Source: Nitrospirales bacterium
Lineage (GTDB): Bacteria > Nitrospirota > Nitrospiria > Nitrospirales > UBA8639
Reading direction: 5' to 3'
Assembly (NCBI GenBank): GCA_022825885.1
Contig: JAJDVY010000004.1
Location: forward strand, 28,530 to 92,529
DNA length: 64,000 nucleotides
The first letter of the stretch is position 1. Each line of letters opens with the position of its first letter. Below, in pieces: positions 1 through 8,963 of this stretch. Position numbers and translations under genes: made by a program. Below the pieces are notes generated by a model. The model worked only from the letters and a program-made list of their open reading frames with translations. It searched no databases and was not told the origin of the DNA.

Positions 1-48
1 CGGGGAAGCAGACATGAGACCATAGGTCGAACCCGTGAAGAGAGGTCA

Positions 49-528
49 ATGATGTATATCTTCTGGTTGGGACTCATCGCATCAAGCCTGTCAGGCCAAT
101 TGCTCGCTGGCGATTCCCCCTCTCCATGGTTTTTTCAACCCGTTGAAAATAAAAGATTTGCGGAAATTGTCACCATACCGAAACTTCTTCAGACCCCCAG
201 CCAATACCATCAAAAACCCATTCGAATCCGGGGAACCGTTACGCGGCTGGAACTTCATCTCGACGACTCGAAACATTTCATCAATTTTGTATTTTACCTC
301 AAGACAGGGGCGGACCGCGTACTGGTCTTCGGGCGGCATGATCGAACTCGAGGAGACATCCAAATGACCATCGGTCGAACCGTTGAAGTTGAGGGCATCT
401 TTTGGAAGGAACGAGAGGCCAATGGCCACCGGTTATTCAACAACGTCGAAGCCCGACGGGTCACGTTTTATCCTCCGCTCACCCCGGATCAAGCGGCCCG
501 CCCTTCTCCCCTCCTGACAAGTCTTTGA
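49..528 (+). CDS. Small secreted protein with OB-fold-like domain
   Basis: A 159-residue protein with an N-terminal hydrophobic signal (MYIFWLGLIASSLSGQLLA, likely cleaved before GDSPS). The remainder has an alternating beta pattern (IRIRGTVTRLELH, TVEVEGIFWKE) that resembles an OB-fold of the kind seen in small periplasmic tRNA-anticodon-like or BOF-type proteins. A GAGAGG-type ribosome site lies just upstream of the ATG. No catalytic residues are recognisable and the function is unknown. It is convergent with the reductase gene on the other strand, only about 10 bases away. Confidence 0.7.
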   Translation: MMYIFWLGLIASSLSGQLLAGDSPSPWFFQPVENKRFAEIVTIPKLLQTPSQYHQKPIRIRGTVTRLELHLDDSKHFINFVFYLKTGADRVLVFGRHDRTRGDIQMTIGRTVEVEGIFWKEREANGHRLFNNVEARRVTFYPPLTPDQAARPSPLLTSL

Positions 529-538
529 CGCAACCTTC

Positions 539-1441
539 TCACCACGTTTCGGACCGGAAACTGAGCGGAACCAACTGTGCTTGCTCCAGCCCTAAGACGA
601 GTTGATCTTTTGCCGGCGCATTACCACAGAACCGCACGTGACACTGCGACAGATTCGGCTCCAGTTCAACGAGCGGCGCCAGATTCACGCGAGTGTCCCG
701 CCCGTCGTCCGTCAGGACCTGCACGATTCTTCCTTTCCCATGAGCCCAATTCTCCGGCCACTCCCGGGTTAATACCGGATGGTATGAAAAGTGTTGTGGA
801 AATTCCCGCGACAGATCCAGCAGGGCCTGATGCTCCATCAACTGACGAGGCGTTTTGACGCTCACGATCAGGCTGAAATGCCCCTCTGCCGTTCCTCCGA
901 ACGCTCTGGATTGCATATATCGTACATACGCCAAAAACGGCGTGATGCCCGTCGAAAGGGCCACGGCCACAATCCGCATCGAGCACCATTCGTGATCCTC
1001 TTCCAAAACCAGGGTCGTCGGATCCACCGTCCGGCTGTTTTGGTACACCACCAGTTCCGAACGGGTTTCGTCGTAACTCACGCACACGTCGATTGAGCCG
1101 CCCGTGCGGCAACGCTGCACAAGATCATCGGTCTGCCACCAGGGAGAGGTATCGGCTTTTTCCTTGTGCGTATCGTTGATGATCGTTTCCAAGACACGCG
1201 GGTTTTCATCCGCACAATTGGAACGTGTATACATGCGGCGGCGATATTTCCGTGTCCGGACACCAAACGGTTTAGCCAAAAACGCCGACCCAGGATGCAT
1301 GCAATCACGAATGGGAAGGGGCCGTCCATCGACCTCATACGTCTCCGGCAACGCCAACGTCACCTTTCTCATTTCACCCGGATCGTATGTTTCCACATGG
1401 ATAATCCTGGCAGGCACAAAAAGTTCGCGCGGTCTGGTCAT
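539..1441 (-). CDS. Ferredoxin-NADP reductase-like flavoprotein
   Basis: A 300-residue FNR-superfamily oxidoreductase that should bind FAD and a nicotinamide nucleotide. Visible marks are the FAD motif RMYT (R-x-Y-T), the nucleotide-binding stretch STGITPFLAYVRYM, the FCGN segment that normally precedes the NADP ribose region, and a C-terminal aromatic residue (ETW end) that would stack on the flavin. The ATG at 1441 is chosen over an upstream TTG because AAGGAG sits six bases before it. The gene stands alone, divergent from DAHP synthase. The electron partner is not visible; a ferredoxin or flavodoxin is likely from the family. Confidence 0.8.
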   Translation of the reverse strand: MTRPRELFVPARIIHVETYDPGEMRKVTLALPETYEVDGRPLPIRDCMHPGSAFLAKPFGVRTRKYRRRMYTRSNCADENPRVLETIINDTHKEKADTSPWWQTDDLVQRCRTGGSIDVCVSYDETRSELVVYQNSRTVDPTTLVLEEDHEWCSMRIVAVALSTGITPFLAYVRYMQSRAFGGTAEGHFSLIVSVKTPRQLMEHQALLDLSREFPQHFSYHPVLTREWPENWAHGKGRIVQVLTDDGRDTRVNLAPLVELEPNLSQCHVRFCGNAPAKDQLVLGLEQAQLVPLSFRSETW

Positions 1442-1754
1442 CAAGCACTCCTTTCCCTTCCGGGTTTCTCCACTCTTGCGAGGGTTTCTTCTCCTCTTAT
1501 TTTACAATACGATAGACGCCCCGATAAGGTTCGCCAACCGGCGTCAACCAAGACCTCGTTCCCATTTACCCTATCATAGCCTCGACCGCCAATTTCCGGG
1601 ACCATTCCTCATGTAAACAACCCGAGCGCCAGAGGTGGTGGCCCCATACAACTGCTTGCGAGAAATCATCATTTTCGCTAAGCTCTGTAGGCAATTGTAC
1701 GAACGTCATTCATTTCTTACGGAGGCTTTCACGTTTCTCAGGGAAGTTAGCATT
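1442..1754. other. Intergenic region between divergent genes
   Basis: About 310 bases between the reductase (leftward) and DAHP synthase (rightward). It must carry both promoters. I see no convincing operator, hairpin or RNA gene. An in-frame upstream start for the rightward gene exists at 1635, but the added 40 residues do not resemble the family. Confidence 0.4.
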
Positions 1755-2831
1755 ATGAACGAACCGCTCAATAACCGATACGTCATCGAAATCAAGGAAC
1801 TGGTCCCCCCCCGACGGATCAAGGAACAACTGCCTGCAAATGAGGCAACGGAAGCCACGGTACTGCAAACCCGTCAGGCCATCCGGGATATTCTTTATGG
1901 ACGAGACCAGCATCGGCTCCTCGTCGTCATCGGCCCCTGTTCCATTCATGACCCGGAAGCGGCCATGACCTACGGGGCCGCCCTCAAGAAGGTCAGTGAG
2001 GCAACCCAGGACCATCTGTTGATCGTCATGCGGACCTACTTTGAAAAACCGCGAACAACGGTCGGGTGGAAAGGACTGATCAATGACCCTTATCTTGACG
2101 GAAGCTGTGACATTGCCGAAGGATTACGGCAAGCCCGAACCGTTCTCTTGGACTTGAATGCGCTCGGCGTCCCCTGCGCCACCGAATTACTCGATCCGGT
2201 CACGCCCCAATATCTTTCCGACCTCATCAGTTGGTCAGCCATCGGGGCACGCACCACGGAAAGCCAAACTCATCGGGAAATGGCGAGCGGACTGTCCATG
2301 CCGGTCGGCTTCAAGAACGGAACGGACGGCAGTCTGCAAGTGGCGCTCAATGCCATGGTGGCAGCACGGCAACCTCACAGTTTTGTCGGGATTAATCTCG
2401 ACGGGGCCACGTCCATTATTAAGACCAATGGAAACCCTGACCGGCACATCGTCTTACGCGGCGGCGGCGGAAAAACCAATTACAGCCGGGAACACATTCT
2501 GGCAGCCAGGGATGGGTTGGCGGATGAAGACATTGCCAGACCCATTATGGTCGACTGCTCCCACGGGAATTCCGACAAGGATCACACGCGCCAGATTCCG
2601 GTTGCCCATTCCGTCGTCCAACAATATTGCGAGGGACAGCGATACATCTTGGGACTCTTGATGGAAAGCAATCTCAAGCCGGGCAAGCAATCCTGGGGAA
2701 CCGGCAAAACGTTGGAATACGGCGTCTCGATCACCGATGCGTGCATCGGGTGGGAGGATACGGAAACCCTGTTGTATGAATTGGCGGACACGCTGGCGAA
2801 GCAAATGCCTTTGCCTGTCGGCACCCCTTAA
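1755..2831 (+). CDS. aroG: 3-deoxy-7-phosphoheptulonate synthase (DAHP synthase, class I, AroG type)
   Basis: Condenses phosphoenolpyruvate and erythrose 4-phosphate, the first step of the shikimate pathway. The 358-residue protein follows the E. coli AroG/AroF/AroH type throughout: RLLVVIGPCSIHD, MRTYFEKPRTTVGWKGLINDP, ARTTESQTHRE, GFKNGTDG, and the closing SITDACIGWEDT. The start is set at the ATG at 1755 because MNEPLNNRYVIEIKEL matches the usual N-terminus and length of about 350 residues. A regulatory N-terminal segment like that of AroG is present, so feedback inhibition by an aromatic amino acid is likely, but the effector cannot be read from sequence. Confidence 0.95.
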   Translation: MNEPLNNRYVIEIKELVPPRRIKEQLPANEATEATVLQTRQAIRDILYGRDQHRLLVVIGPCSIHDPEAAMTYGAALKKVSEATQDHLLIVMRTYFEKPRTTVGWKGLINDPYLDGSCDIAEGLRQARTVLLDLNALGVPCATELLDPVTPQYLSDLISWSAIGARTTESQTHREMASGLSMPVGFKNGTDGSLQVALNAMVAARQPHSFVGINLDGATSIIKTNGNPDRHIVLRGGGGKTNYSREHILAARDGLADEDIARPIMVDCSHGNSDKDHTRQIPVAHSVVQQYCEGQRYILGLLMESNLKPGKQSWGTGKTLEYGVSITDACIGWEDTETLLYELADTLAKQMPLPVGTP

Positions 2832-2842
2832 AGGAGGTCTCT

Positions 2843-3187
2843 ATGAATCACCCCACGCATACTCCCCACGTCCATGTGCACCATGACACCTGCGGGCATA
2901 CGAAAATTCAACATGACGGCCACATCGACTTTCTGCACGACGGGCACATGCACCATCTTCATGATGACCATGTCGACGAACACGTGCTTCCGGTTTCCGC
3001 GCAAAATCCGGAAGCCTGCACACCATCACACACCTGTGAGGGCCACGAGCCCACGCATAGCCATGGCCCCGATTGCGGCCACGAAGCCGTGCCGCATGGC
3101 GACCACACGGATTTCCTTGTGAACGGACATCTGCACTTTGTCCATGACACGCACTGCGACGATCATGGCTTGGTGACGGTAGAATAA
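2843..3187 (+). CDS. Histidine-rich metal-binding protein
   Basis: A 114-residue soluble protein with about a quarter His plus many Asp and a few Cys (CGH, CEGH, CGHEA). It contains two imperfect copies of a module: HDGHIDFLHDGHMHHLHDDHVDEH near residues 24-47 and HGDHTDFLVNGHLHFVHDTHCDDH near residues 86-109. AAAGGAGG lies just before the ATG. Such proteins are found near zinc regulators, and here a Fur/Zur gene and a MerC gene lie directly downstream in convergent orientation. A zinc buffer or carrier is the best guess; copper or nickel is possible. Confidence 0.75.
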   Translation: MNHPTHTPHVHVHHDTCGHTKIQHDGHIDFLHDGHMHHLHDDHVDEHVLPVSAQNPEACTPSHTCEGHEPTHSHGPDCGHEAVPHGDHTDFLVNGHLHFVHDTHCDDHGLVTVE

Positions 3188-3194
3188 CGGGAGA

Positions 3195-3662
3195 TCAGGA
3201 ACCCGTTGAAGCAGCAAGTGGCTCGGGGGCTTTGGTCTTCTCGTCGCGTGCATGACAAGAATGACACCGGCACAAAGACCGGTTCATAAAGCTACCCCAC
3301 GCGATCAGAGAAGCCCCGATCAAATTTCCGGTGAGTTCCAGACTCGACCCCTCTCCTGCCACCAAACGCATTGAAAGCAACAGCAGGAAGCCGGTCATCG
3401 TCAATATCGCCGGGCGACGATCCCGATGCACGGGATACGTCACAAGTACCCCGCCACCGGCGATCACCAGGATCACGCCCAAAAGCACCCATTCCGTCGA
3501 ATCCGAAAACACTGAACTCACAACGTCCTCAAATGCTCCACCGTATTGCGCAGCCAACAAGGGAACCACCAATAACGCCAATGGCGTTAAGGCGCAATGC
3601 ACCACGCACACCAACGAGAGAATCGAACCGGCCCGGGAGAGTCTCACGCCCAACTGCATCAT
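3195..3662 (-). CDS. MerC-domain membrane protein
   Basis: A 155-residue integral membrane protein with about four hydrophobic helices. The first helix carries the MerC-like Cys pair (LVCVVHCALTPLALLVVP) and the C-terminus has further metal-ligand residues (CRCHSCHARD). MerC proteins move mercuric or other soft metal ions across the inner membrane; next to a Zur-like regulator a role in zinc or related metal handling is more likely. The start at 3662 lies about 20 bases after the regulator's stop, whereas longer starts would overlap it. Likely co-transcribed with the upstream Fur/Zur gene. Confidence 0.75.
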   Translation of the reverse strand: MMQLGVRLSRAGSILSLVCVVHCALTPLALLVVPLLAAQYGGAFEDVVSSVFSDSTEWVLLGVILVIAGGGVLVTYPVHRDRRPAILTMTGFLLLLSMRLVAGEGSSLELTGNLIGASLIAWGSFMNRSLCRCHSCHARDEKTKAPEPLAASTGS

Positions 3663-3681
3663 GTCGACCCCGTCGTTGAAG

Positions 3682-4101
3682 CTATTGACATTTGGGACAC
3701 CAGCCACTGAATTCCAACGAATGATCGCCCACCAGGAACCGGGTTTCCCTCTCAATCATTGACGTCAGTTTTTTCAGCGGACATAACAGCAAATCTTCGA
3801 TTTTTCCGCAGATTCTGCAACGAATATGGTGGTGATGCGCACGCCCCTCTTTCATCTCATATCGAAACTGGTCATCATGGTGCAGCTTAATCCGCCTGAC
3901 CAACCCGATGGTCTTCAATGCATTCAGGTTACGATACACTGTGACCGGATCGATAGCGACGTTCTGTTTTTGCAAACAGGCATACAATTCTAACGGACTC
4001 AACGGATATTTCGTTGATTCGAGCACGCCTAACACAGCTTGTCTCGTCCTCGTCATTCGTTTACCCGACGCCCGAATCTCATCTTTCACGCTGGTTTTCA
4101 C
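3682..4101 (-). CDS. Fur family transcriptional regulator, probably Zur
   Basis: A 139-residue metalloregulator. The N-terminal winged helix (RMTRTRQAVLGVLESTKYPLSPLELY) is followed by the recognition segment IDPVTVYRNLNALKTIGLVRR, the His-rich hinge RAHHHHIRCRICGKIEDL with a CxxC zinc site, and a C-terminal WCPKCQ that completes a structural Cys4 site. The start is GTG at 4101, with GAGG about seven bases before it. MerC follows at once and the His-rich protein is convergent, so the regulon context points to zinc rather than iron; this is inference. Confidence 0.85.
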   Translation of the reverse strand: MKTSVKDEIRASGKRMTRTRQAVLGVLESTKYPLSPLELYACLQKQNVAIDPVTVYRNLNALKTIGLVRRIKLHHDDQFRYEMKEGRAHHHHIRCRICGKIEDLLLCPLKKLTSMIERETRFLVGDHSLEFSGWCPKCQ

Positions 4102-4143
4102 GAACCATCCTCACACGGACCATAACGGCGGCCTTGACTCACT

Positions 4144-4165
4144 TATTGCAAGTAGATTGCGATTA
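4144..4165. promoter_or_regulatory. Candidate Fur/Zur operator
   Basis: In the 230-base space upstream of the Fur/Zur gene, an A+T-rich dyad GCAA-N5-TTGC (4148-4151 and 4157-4160) sits in the right place for autoregulation. The match is judged by eye, and the site is not a close copy of any single published box. Confidence 0.3.
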
Positions 4166-4333
4166 GCACAACTGCATGGAAATGTCAATTTCGACTCGAC
4201 GGATGCCGTCTTCCCGCCAGCCACGTGCCAGGCTCTCTTGACCGTTGACCCATTCTGTCACTATGCTCCTTTGCCCTGTTTTCAACTTTCCTATTAACGA
4301 CGCAGCCAGGATGCGAACCGCACGGAGCGGCCT

Positions 4334-5002
4334 ATGACCGTTGCTCTTCCCTTTCGAGAACCACGATTGGGACAGGATTATTGGATCGAAGACAACGTGC
4401 TTCCAAACGCCCTCGAAGTGGCCCAACGGTGTATTGCCAACGGCACGTGGACGCTGGGCTCACCATGGCGCCCTGAACCCTGGCCCGGCATGAGGGCCCC
4501 CCATGCCCTGTTCCCCGAGGAATTGCGTCGCGTTGAAGCATGCGTGACACAACGTCTCGGCATTCCGGGCCTGCAACCGCAAAACGATTCGGACATGGGC
4601 ATTTCGGGCCATAATCACATCCAATTGTGCGGCGGGGCCGAAGGCGTGGCCCGTCCCCACGTGGATTCCGCAAGCATCTGCGATTATGCGGCAGTCCTGT
4701 ACCTTCACCCCAATCCCCCGACCCCTCACGCGGGAACGTCCTTTTACCGGCTTCATATGCCGGGAGCAGGACCCGGAGGCAACGTCTGCCCACGGGAATA
4801 TGAGAGTTTACGGGACGTTCCCGGGATGCCCCAGGAAATGGACCCGACACTCTTTGAAGAGATTCTGGAGGTGCCTTACGTGTTCAATCGACTGTTGGCC
4901 TACAAATCCGACCTGATTCATTCGGCCACTTCGTATTTCGGGTGGGGGACGGAACTCGCTTCAAAACGTATGGCCGTGGTGTTTTTCTGGAAGGTCGGGT
5001 AA
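4334..5002 (+). CDS. DUF6445-like protein, 2-oxoglutarate/Fe(II) oxygenase fold
   Basis: A 222-residue soluble protein. It keeps the facial-triad pattern of Fe(II)/2-oxoglutarate dioxygenases: H109-x-D111 in PHVDSAS, a distal His (H196 in KSDLIHSATS), and an Arg downstream (R212 in SKRMAVVFFW) that could hold 2-oxoglutarate. The stretch AAVLYLHPNPPTPHAGTSFYR matches the layout of the DUF6445 group. Hydroxylation of an unknown substrate is the likely activity. It is monocistronic and convergent with recN. Confidence 0.65.
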   Translation: MTVALPFREPRLGQDYWIEDNVLPNALEVAQRCIANGTWTLGSPWRPEPWPGMRAPHALFPEELRRVEACVTQRLGIPGLQPQNDSDMGISGHNHIQLCGGAEGVARPHVDSASICDYAAVLYLHPNPPTPHAGTSFYRLHMPGAGPGGNVCPREYESLRDVPGMPQEMDPTLFEEILEVPYVFNRLLAYKSDLIHSATSYFGWGTELASKRMAVVFFWKVG

Positions 5003-5094
5003 GGAAGGAATAATGGCCGAGCCCCCCACCGGTTTGCCGGCGGGCTTCGCCCTTGGCTCTTCGACTCCCCCTCCAGGAGGGAGTGATGCGGGGG

Positions 5095-6771
5095 TCAGTT
5101 GGTCGCCTTCAGCAATTCTCCGGCCGCCTTCCTCACCGTTTGCGTAACCGTCGCGCCTCCCAGCATCCGCGCAATCTCTTCTTCCCGCTCCTCGGCAGGG
5201 AGACGGGTGACCGACGCCATGGTTCGCTTCTCCGCGCTCTCTTTTTGCACCAGATAATGATGATGTGCCTGGGCGGCAATTTGCGGAAGATGCGTGATGC
5301 ACATCACCTGGTGCGTTTGCCCCAACGCTTTGAGACGTTGTCCCATGGTTGAGGCCACGTTGCCTCCGATTCCCGCGTCCACTTCATCGAAAATCAACAC
5401 GGGCACCTGGTCCACGCTCGCCAACACCGTTTTCATCGCCAACATCAGCCGGGAGAGTTCCCCGCCCGATGCCACCCGCGTCAAAGGGTGCAGGCTCTCC
5501 CCGGGATTCGCACAAAACGTGAACTCGATCTGATCGAGGCCGTGTGGCCCGGCCTGTTCCATTTCAGAGGCCGCCGTGAGCCCAACGTGGAATCGTGACT
5601 TGTCCATCATCAAATGCCCCAATTCGGCGATGATGCGCTCTTCAAGTTTTTTGGTCACGGCCTGACGAGCTTCGGACAGCTTCTGTCCCAAAGCCCACGT
5701 GTCCTGACGGGCTTGTGAAACCTGTCGCTGAAGATCCTGCGTGCGTTCTTCGATGTTCGCCAATTCTTCCAATTCGGATTGAATCCGGGTTTGACGAGCC
5801 AGCAATTCTTCCAGCGACTCGCGGTATTTCTTTTTCAACCGTTGCAACAAGGCCAGCCGTTCGTCGATCTGCGCGAGCCTTGCCGGATCATGATCGAACC
5901 CATCCTTGTAATGACGGGTGGCCCAAACCAGTTCCTCAACCTGGGCGATGCCGCCCTCGACCGACTCATTCCAATTCCGAACGTTGTCGTCGATCGTCCC
6001 CAGTTCATGCACCAGTTTCCTGAGTTCCGTTAGTTGGGACAAAACCGATGTCTGGTTGTCATACAACAGATCATAAGCCTGATTGACGATTTCCAACAAC
6101 CGGTTGCTGTTCTGCAATCTTCGGTGTTCCCGCATGAGGGCTTCATCTTCTCCGGGAACCAATTGGGCTTTACCCAATTCCTCGCATTGAAAACGCAAGA
6201 ACTCTTCCCGTTCCTGCCGCTCTTTCGACCGTTGCATGGCATCGTCGCCGGCACGAACAAGGTCCTGCCAGCGACGATAGTACGTGCCGTATTCATCGCG
6301 TAACGCCAGCAGCCCTCCAAAGGCATCAAGGACGTTCAATTGCACTTTTGACGAAAGCAACGATTGCTGTTCATGCTGCCCGTGAATATCGACCAACCAG
6401 CCGCCCAATTCCACCATCTGGTGCAAGGGAACCAGCCTTCCGTTCACGTACATCCGGCTCCGCCCTTCGCGAGAGAGGGTCCGGCGGAGCAGAAGATCCT
6501 GCGTGCCTTCCGGCAGCAGGTCCCATTCTTGCAATTTTTCGAGAATCGGCGGACACCCTGATACGGAGAACACCGCTTCCAACGTGGCTTCCTTGGCCCC
6601 GGTTCGGATATGCTCGGCTGACGCGCGTCCGCCCAGCAACAGGATCAGGGCGTCAACCAGAAGAGATTTGCCGGCGCCGGTCTCTCCCGTAAAGACCTGA
6701 AAACCCGGCGAAAATTCAAGTTCGAGGGATTCGATGAGGGCGAAATGGGAAATGCGCAGTTCAGTGAGCAT
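5095..6771 (-). CDS. recN: DNA repair protein RecN
   Basis: SMC-like ATPase that acts at double-strand breaks in recombinational repair. The 558 residues start with MLTELRISHFALIESLELEF and the Walker A GETGAGKS. The C-terminal ABC signature LASGGELSRLMLAMK-type segment (VASGGELSRLM) and Walker B VLIFDEVDAGIGG follow, with LPQIAAQAHHHY after them. The middle is a long coiled coil. Length and domain order are those of the family. No LexA box was found in the short upstream gap. Confidence 0.95.
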   Translation of the reverse strand: MLTELRISHFALIESLELEFSPGFQVFTGETGAGKSLLVDALILLLGGRASAEHIRTGAKEATLEAVFSVSGCPPILEKLQEWDLLPEGTQDLLLRRTLSREGRSRMYVNGRLVPLHQMVELGGWLVDIHGQHEQQSLLSSKVQLNVLDAFGGLLALRDEYGTYYRRWQDLVRAGDDAMQRSKERQEREEFLRFQCEELGKAQLVPGEDEALMREHRRLQNSNRLLEIVNQAYDLLYDNQTSVLSQLTELRKLVHELGTIDDNVRNWNESVEGGIAQVEELVWATRHYKDGFDHDPARLAQIDERLALLQRLKKKYRESLEELLARQTRIQSELEELANIEERTQDLQRQVSQARQDTWALGQKLSEARQAVTKKLEERIIAELGHLMMDKSRFHVGLTAASEMEQAGPHGLDQIEFTFCANPGESLHPLTRVASGGELSRLMLAMKTVLASVDQVPVLIFDEVDAGIGGNVASTMGQRLKALGQTHQVMCITHLPQIAAQAHHHYLVQKESAEKRTMASVTRLPAEEREEEIARMLGGATVTQTVRKAAGELLKATN

Positions 6772-6794
6772 AACGACGGCGCATGCTCACCACC

Positions 6795-7142
6795 CTAGGC
6801 AGGAGCGGAATGTTGTGCGAGCAGCGAATCGATGACTTGTTTGAATTGGGTCTTGGGCCGCGCACCCACTATTTTTTCGACAGGTTGGCCGTTCTTGAAA
6901 AAGAGAATCGTGGGGATGCTCATGATTTGAAACTTGCCGGCGACCTCGGGAACTTCATCGGTATTGAGTTTCATGACCTTTACTTTGCCTTCATAATCTT
7001 TGGCCAGTTCTTCGACAATCGGGGCAACCATCTGACACGGTCCACACCAGACCGCCCAAAAATCAACCATGACCAATCCATCGACCTGACCGACTTCAGC
7101 TTCCCAATTGGCAGCCGTTGCTTGCACAACGAGTTCGGACAC
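6795..7142 (-). CDS. trxA: Thioredoxin
   Basis: A 115-residue cytoplasmic thioredoxin with active site WCGPC (C33, C36) in VDFWAVWCGPCQMVAP, the cis-proline loop SIPTILFF, and the conserved KLNTDEVPEVAGKF. It reduces protein disulfides using thioredoxin reductase, which is not in this window. It lies just upstream of recN in the same direction and may share its transcript. Confidence 0.95.
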   Translation of the reverse strand: MSELVVQATAANWEAEVGQVDGLVMVDFWAVWCGPCQMVAPIVEELAKDYEGKVKVMKLNTDEVPEVAGKFQIMSIPTILFFKNGQPVEKIVGARPKTQFKQVIDSLLAQHSAPA

Positions 7143-7243
7143 GGCATCCTCCTTCTTCCAAAAGTGACGAAACGACGTTCTTCCCCACGTGGTGGGGAGA
7201 ATCCTAAACGTGCCACTGAAAACGTGTCAACTTCGGCCCGGCC

Positions 7244-7807
7244 TCATCGCCCGGCGTTCTCCTCCCATTGCCATGGCTCAGGCACGCCGGCCCACCAATT
7301 ATCCGGGCGGGCTTTTTCCCAGGCTCGAACCTCCAACCATAATTCGTCGGCACGAGCTTTATCAAGCCGGTTGGCCATACCGGCGACCACGTCATACTGC
7401 TGACGGATTCCCTCATGCAGCAGTTCCTTGGCCATCCTGGCCAGTAAATCCGGAGGATCGACAAGGTCCATGGTTCCGCGGTTGACCATGGAGAGCGACA
7501 ACTGCCCCACCTTGACCCATTCATCGCGTTTGGCCAACGACTCCAGGTAGCCATCCAGCGCATGATACACGTAAATGAGGTACACGTAACTTGTCACGGA
7601 TGGCGCGTGGTCGATGTTCATTTGACAGGCTTCGATCGCACGCCGGTAATCCCCGGCTGCCAGGTACACTTTGGCTCGCGCCAACGGAGGCCGGACGTTG
7701 GGCATCGAGTGTTCCGCGACTGACGAGTCGGTTCCCGTCAGGCACCATCCGACCAGCAACACCAGAAGACTTAGGTGAATCGTTCGAAACGGCTCCGGCA
7801 CGGTCAT
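7244..7807 (-). CDS. Secreted hypothetical protein, TPR-like
   Basis: A 187-residue protein with a signal sequence (TIHLSLLVLLVGWCLTGTDSSVA). The helical segment ARAKVYLAAGDYRRAIEACQMNIDHAP looks like one or two tetratricopeptide repeats, and the C-terminal half is helical with several Trp. The ATG at 7807 has GGAGG five bases upstream, so it is preferred over the GTG one codon earlier. No catalytic motif is seen; a periplasmic scaffold role is a guess. Confidence 0.6.
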   Translation of the reverse strand: MTVPEPFRTIHLSLLVLLVGWCLTGTDSSVAEHSMPNVRPPLARAKVYLAAGDYRRAIEACQMNIDHAPSVTSYVYLIYVYHALDGYLESLAKRDEWVKVGQLSLSMVNRGTMDLVDPPDLLARMAKELLHEGIRQQYDVVAGMANRLDKARADELWLEVRAWEKARPDNWWAGVPEPWQWEENAGR

Positions 7808-7926
7808 CACACCCTCCTCCGGTTAACGGTTCGCGACGCAATCCGCGCCAGAATACCACGGATCAATCCTTCTGTGCATGTTGCTTAACTTCTTCATGGT
7901 GATATGGTAAAAATCGCTCAGCCTTC

Positions 7927-7947
7927 CTTCGACAGGCTCAGGACAGG
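7927..7947 (+). repeat. Dispersed repeat fragment (CTTCGACAGGCTCAGGACAG type)
   Basis: A short copy of a widely dispersed intergenic repeat lies 30 bases before the TPR gene. A longer, related copy occurs inside a protease gene at 12796-12839. Confidence 0.6.
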
Positions 7948-7976
7948 TCTTGTGTCAGACAATCAGGAATGTACCG

Positions 7977-8672
7977 ATGTCAGCGTTGATACTGGTTTTG
8001 GGAATGGTCATGGCATCCTCCCCCGTGCAAGCGGAAACGGAATCCTGGAAGACATTGAACACCGCCGGCATGCTCGCCTACAAGGAAGACGATTTTGTCC
8101 TGGCAAAAGAGATGTTTCACCGGGCCCTGAACGTCCTGGAAGAATCAACCGGCCCCGATTCACGAGCCGCCACGACCCTGAACAATCTCGGCGCAACTCA
8201 CGAAGCCTTGGGTGAGTATGAACAAGCCGAACTCCGTTATCGTCATGCGCTCACGCAGATCGAAACGATCCAGGGACCCGAGCATCCGGACGTCGTGGTC
8301 GGACTGAACAATCTGGCCTCGTTATATTTTTCGCAACGGGTGTTCGAGAAGGCCGAACCGCTTTGGCATAGGGCGCTCTCCATCAGTGAACAGTTCCTGG
8401 GAGACACGCACCCCCACCTCATCCAAACCCTTCTCACCCTGGGACTCGTCACGCAGGCGCAAAAGAAGTTTGATCGCGCGGGCGCCTACTACCTGCGCGC
8501 CATTGCAATCGGCGAACGGTCACTGGGCGCCGACCATCCCAGTCTGATCCCCCTCTATGAACGATATGCATCATTCCTGCGTCAAGCCGGCCGGAACGAA
8601 GACGCACTGGCCGTCGATCGCCGGATGGAGGCCATTCGAGACGCCAATCAACGCCCCTCCCCTCCCGAGTAA
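7977..8672 (+). CDS. Secreted tetratricopeptide-repeat protein (kinesin-light-chain type)
   Basis: A 231-residue exported protein: signal MSALILVLGMVMASSPVQA followed by four TPR units of about 42 residues, each with the kinesin-light-chain pattern (LNNLGATHEALGEYEQAELRYRHAL, LNNLASLYFSQRVFEKAEPLWHRAL, LLTLGLVTQAQKKFDRAGAYYLRAI). It should act as a protein-binding scaffold in the periplasm. The ATG at 7977 follows AGGAA at a good distance and starts the signal cleanly, so an upstream TTG at 7950 is not used. Confidence 0.8.
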   Translation: MSALILVLGMVMASSPVQAETESWKTLNTAGMLAYKEDDFVLAKEMFHRALNVLEESTGPDSRAATTLNNLGATHEALGEYEQAELRYRHALTQIETIQGPEHPDVVVGLNNLASLYFSQRVFEKAEPLWHRALSISEQFLGDTHPHLIQTLLTLGLVTQAQKKFDRAGAYYLRAIAIGERSLGADHPSLIPLYERYASFLRQAGRNEDALAVDRRMEAIRDANQRPSPPE

Positions 8673-8963
8673 ACTCGGAGCCCATTCACGGCGGACCTGC
8701 ACGATGGATTCACGACGCACCCCATCGGAACGGCACACCTGATACGTTGGACTATCTGTGTTTGCACGGCCTCATCACGTGGGGACGGCTGGAGTTGCGC
8801 GGAGGAATTCGAGGCGGGCACTTCGTTTCGGGCATGACGGGCGAGCAATTCTGACGGCACCCGACTTTGGAGGACCGGTCCCATTCATGACAGGAGAAGG
8901 GGCCTTCAAAGACCGTCCGGACCTTCTCTTGACCATGGCCTCCTTCCACGATAAGATCCGGCC

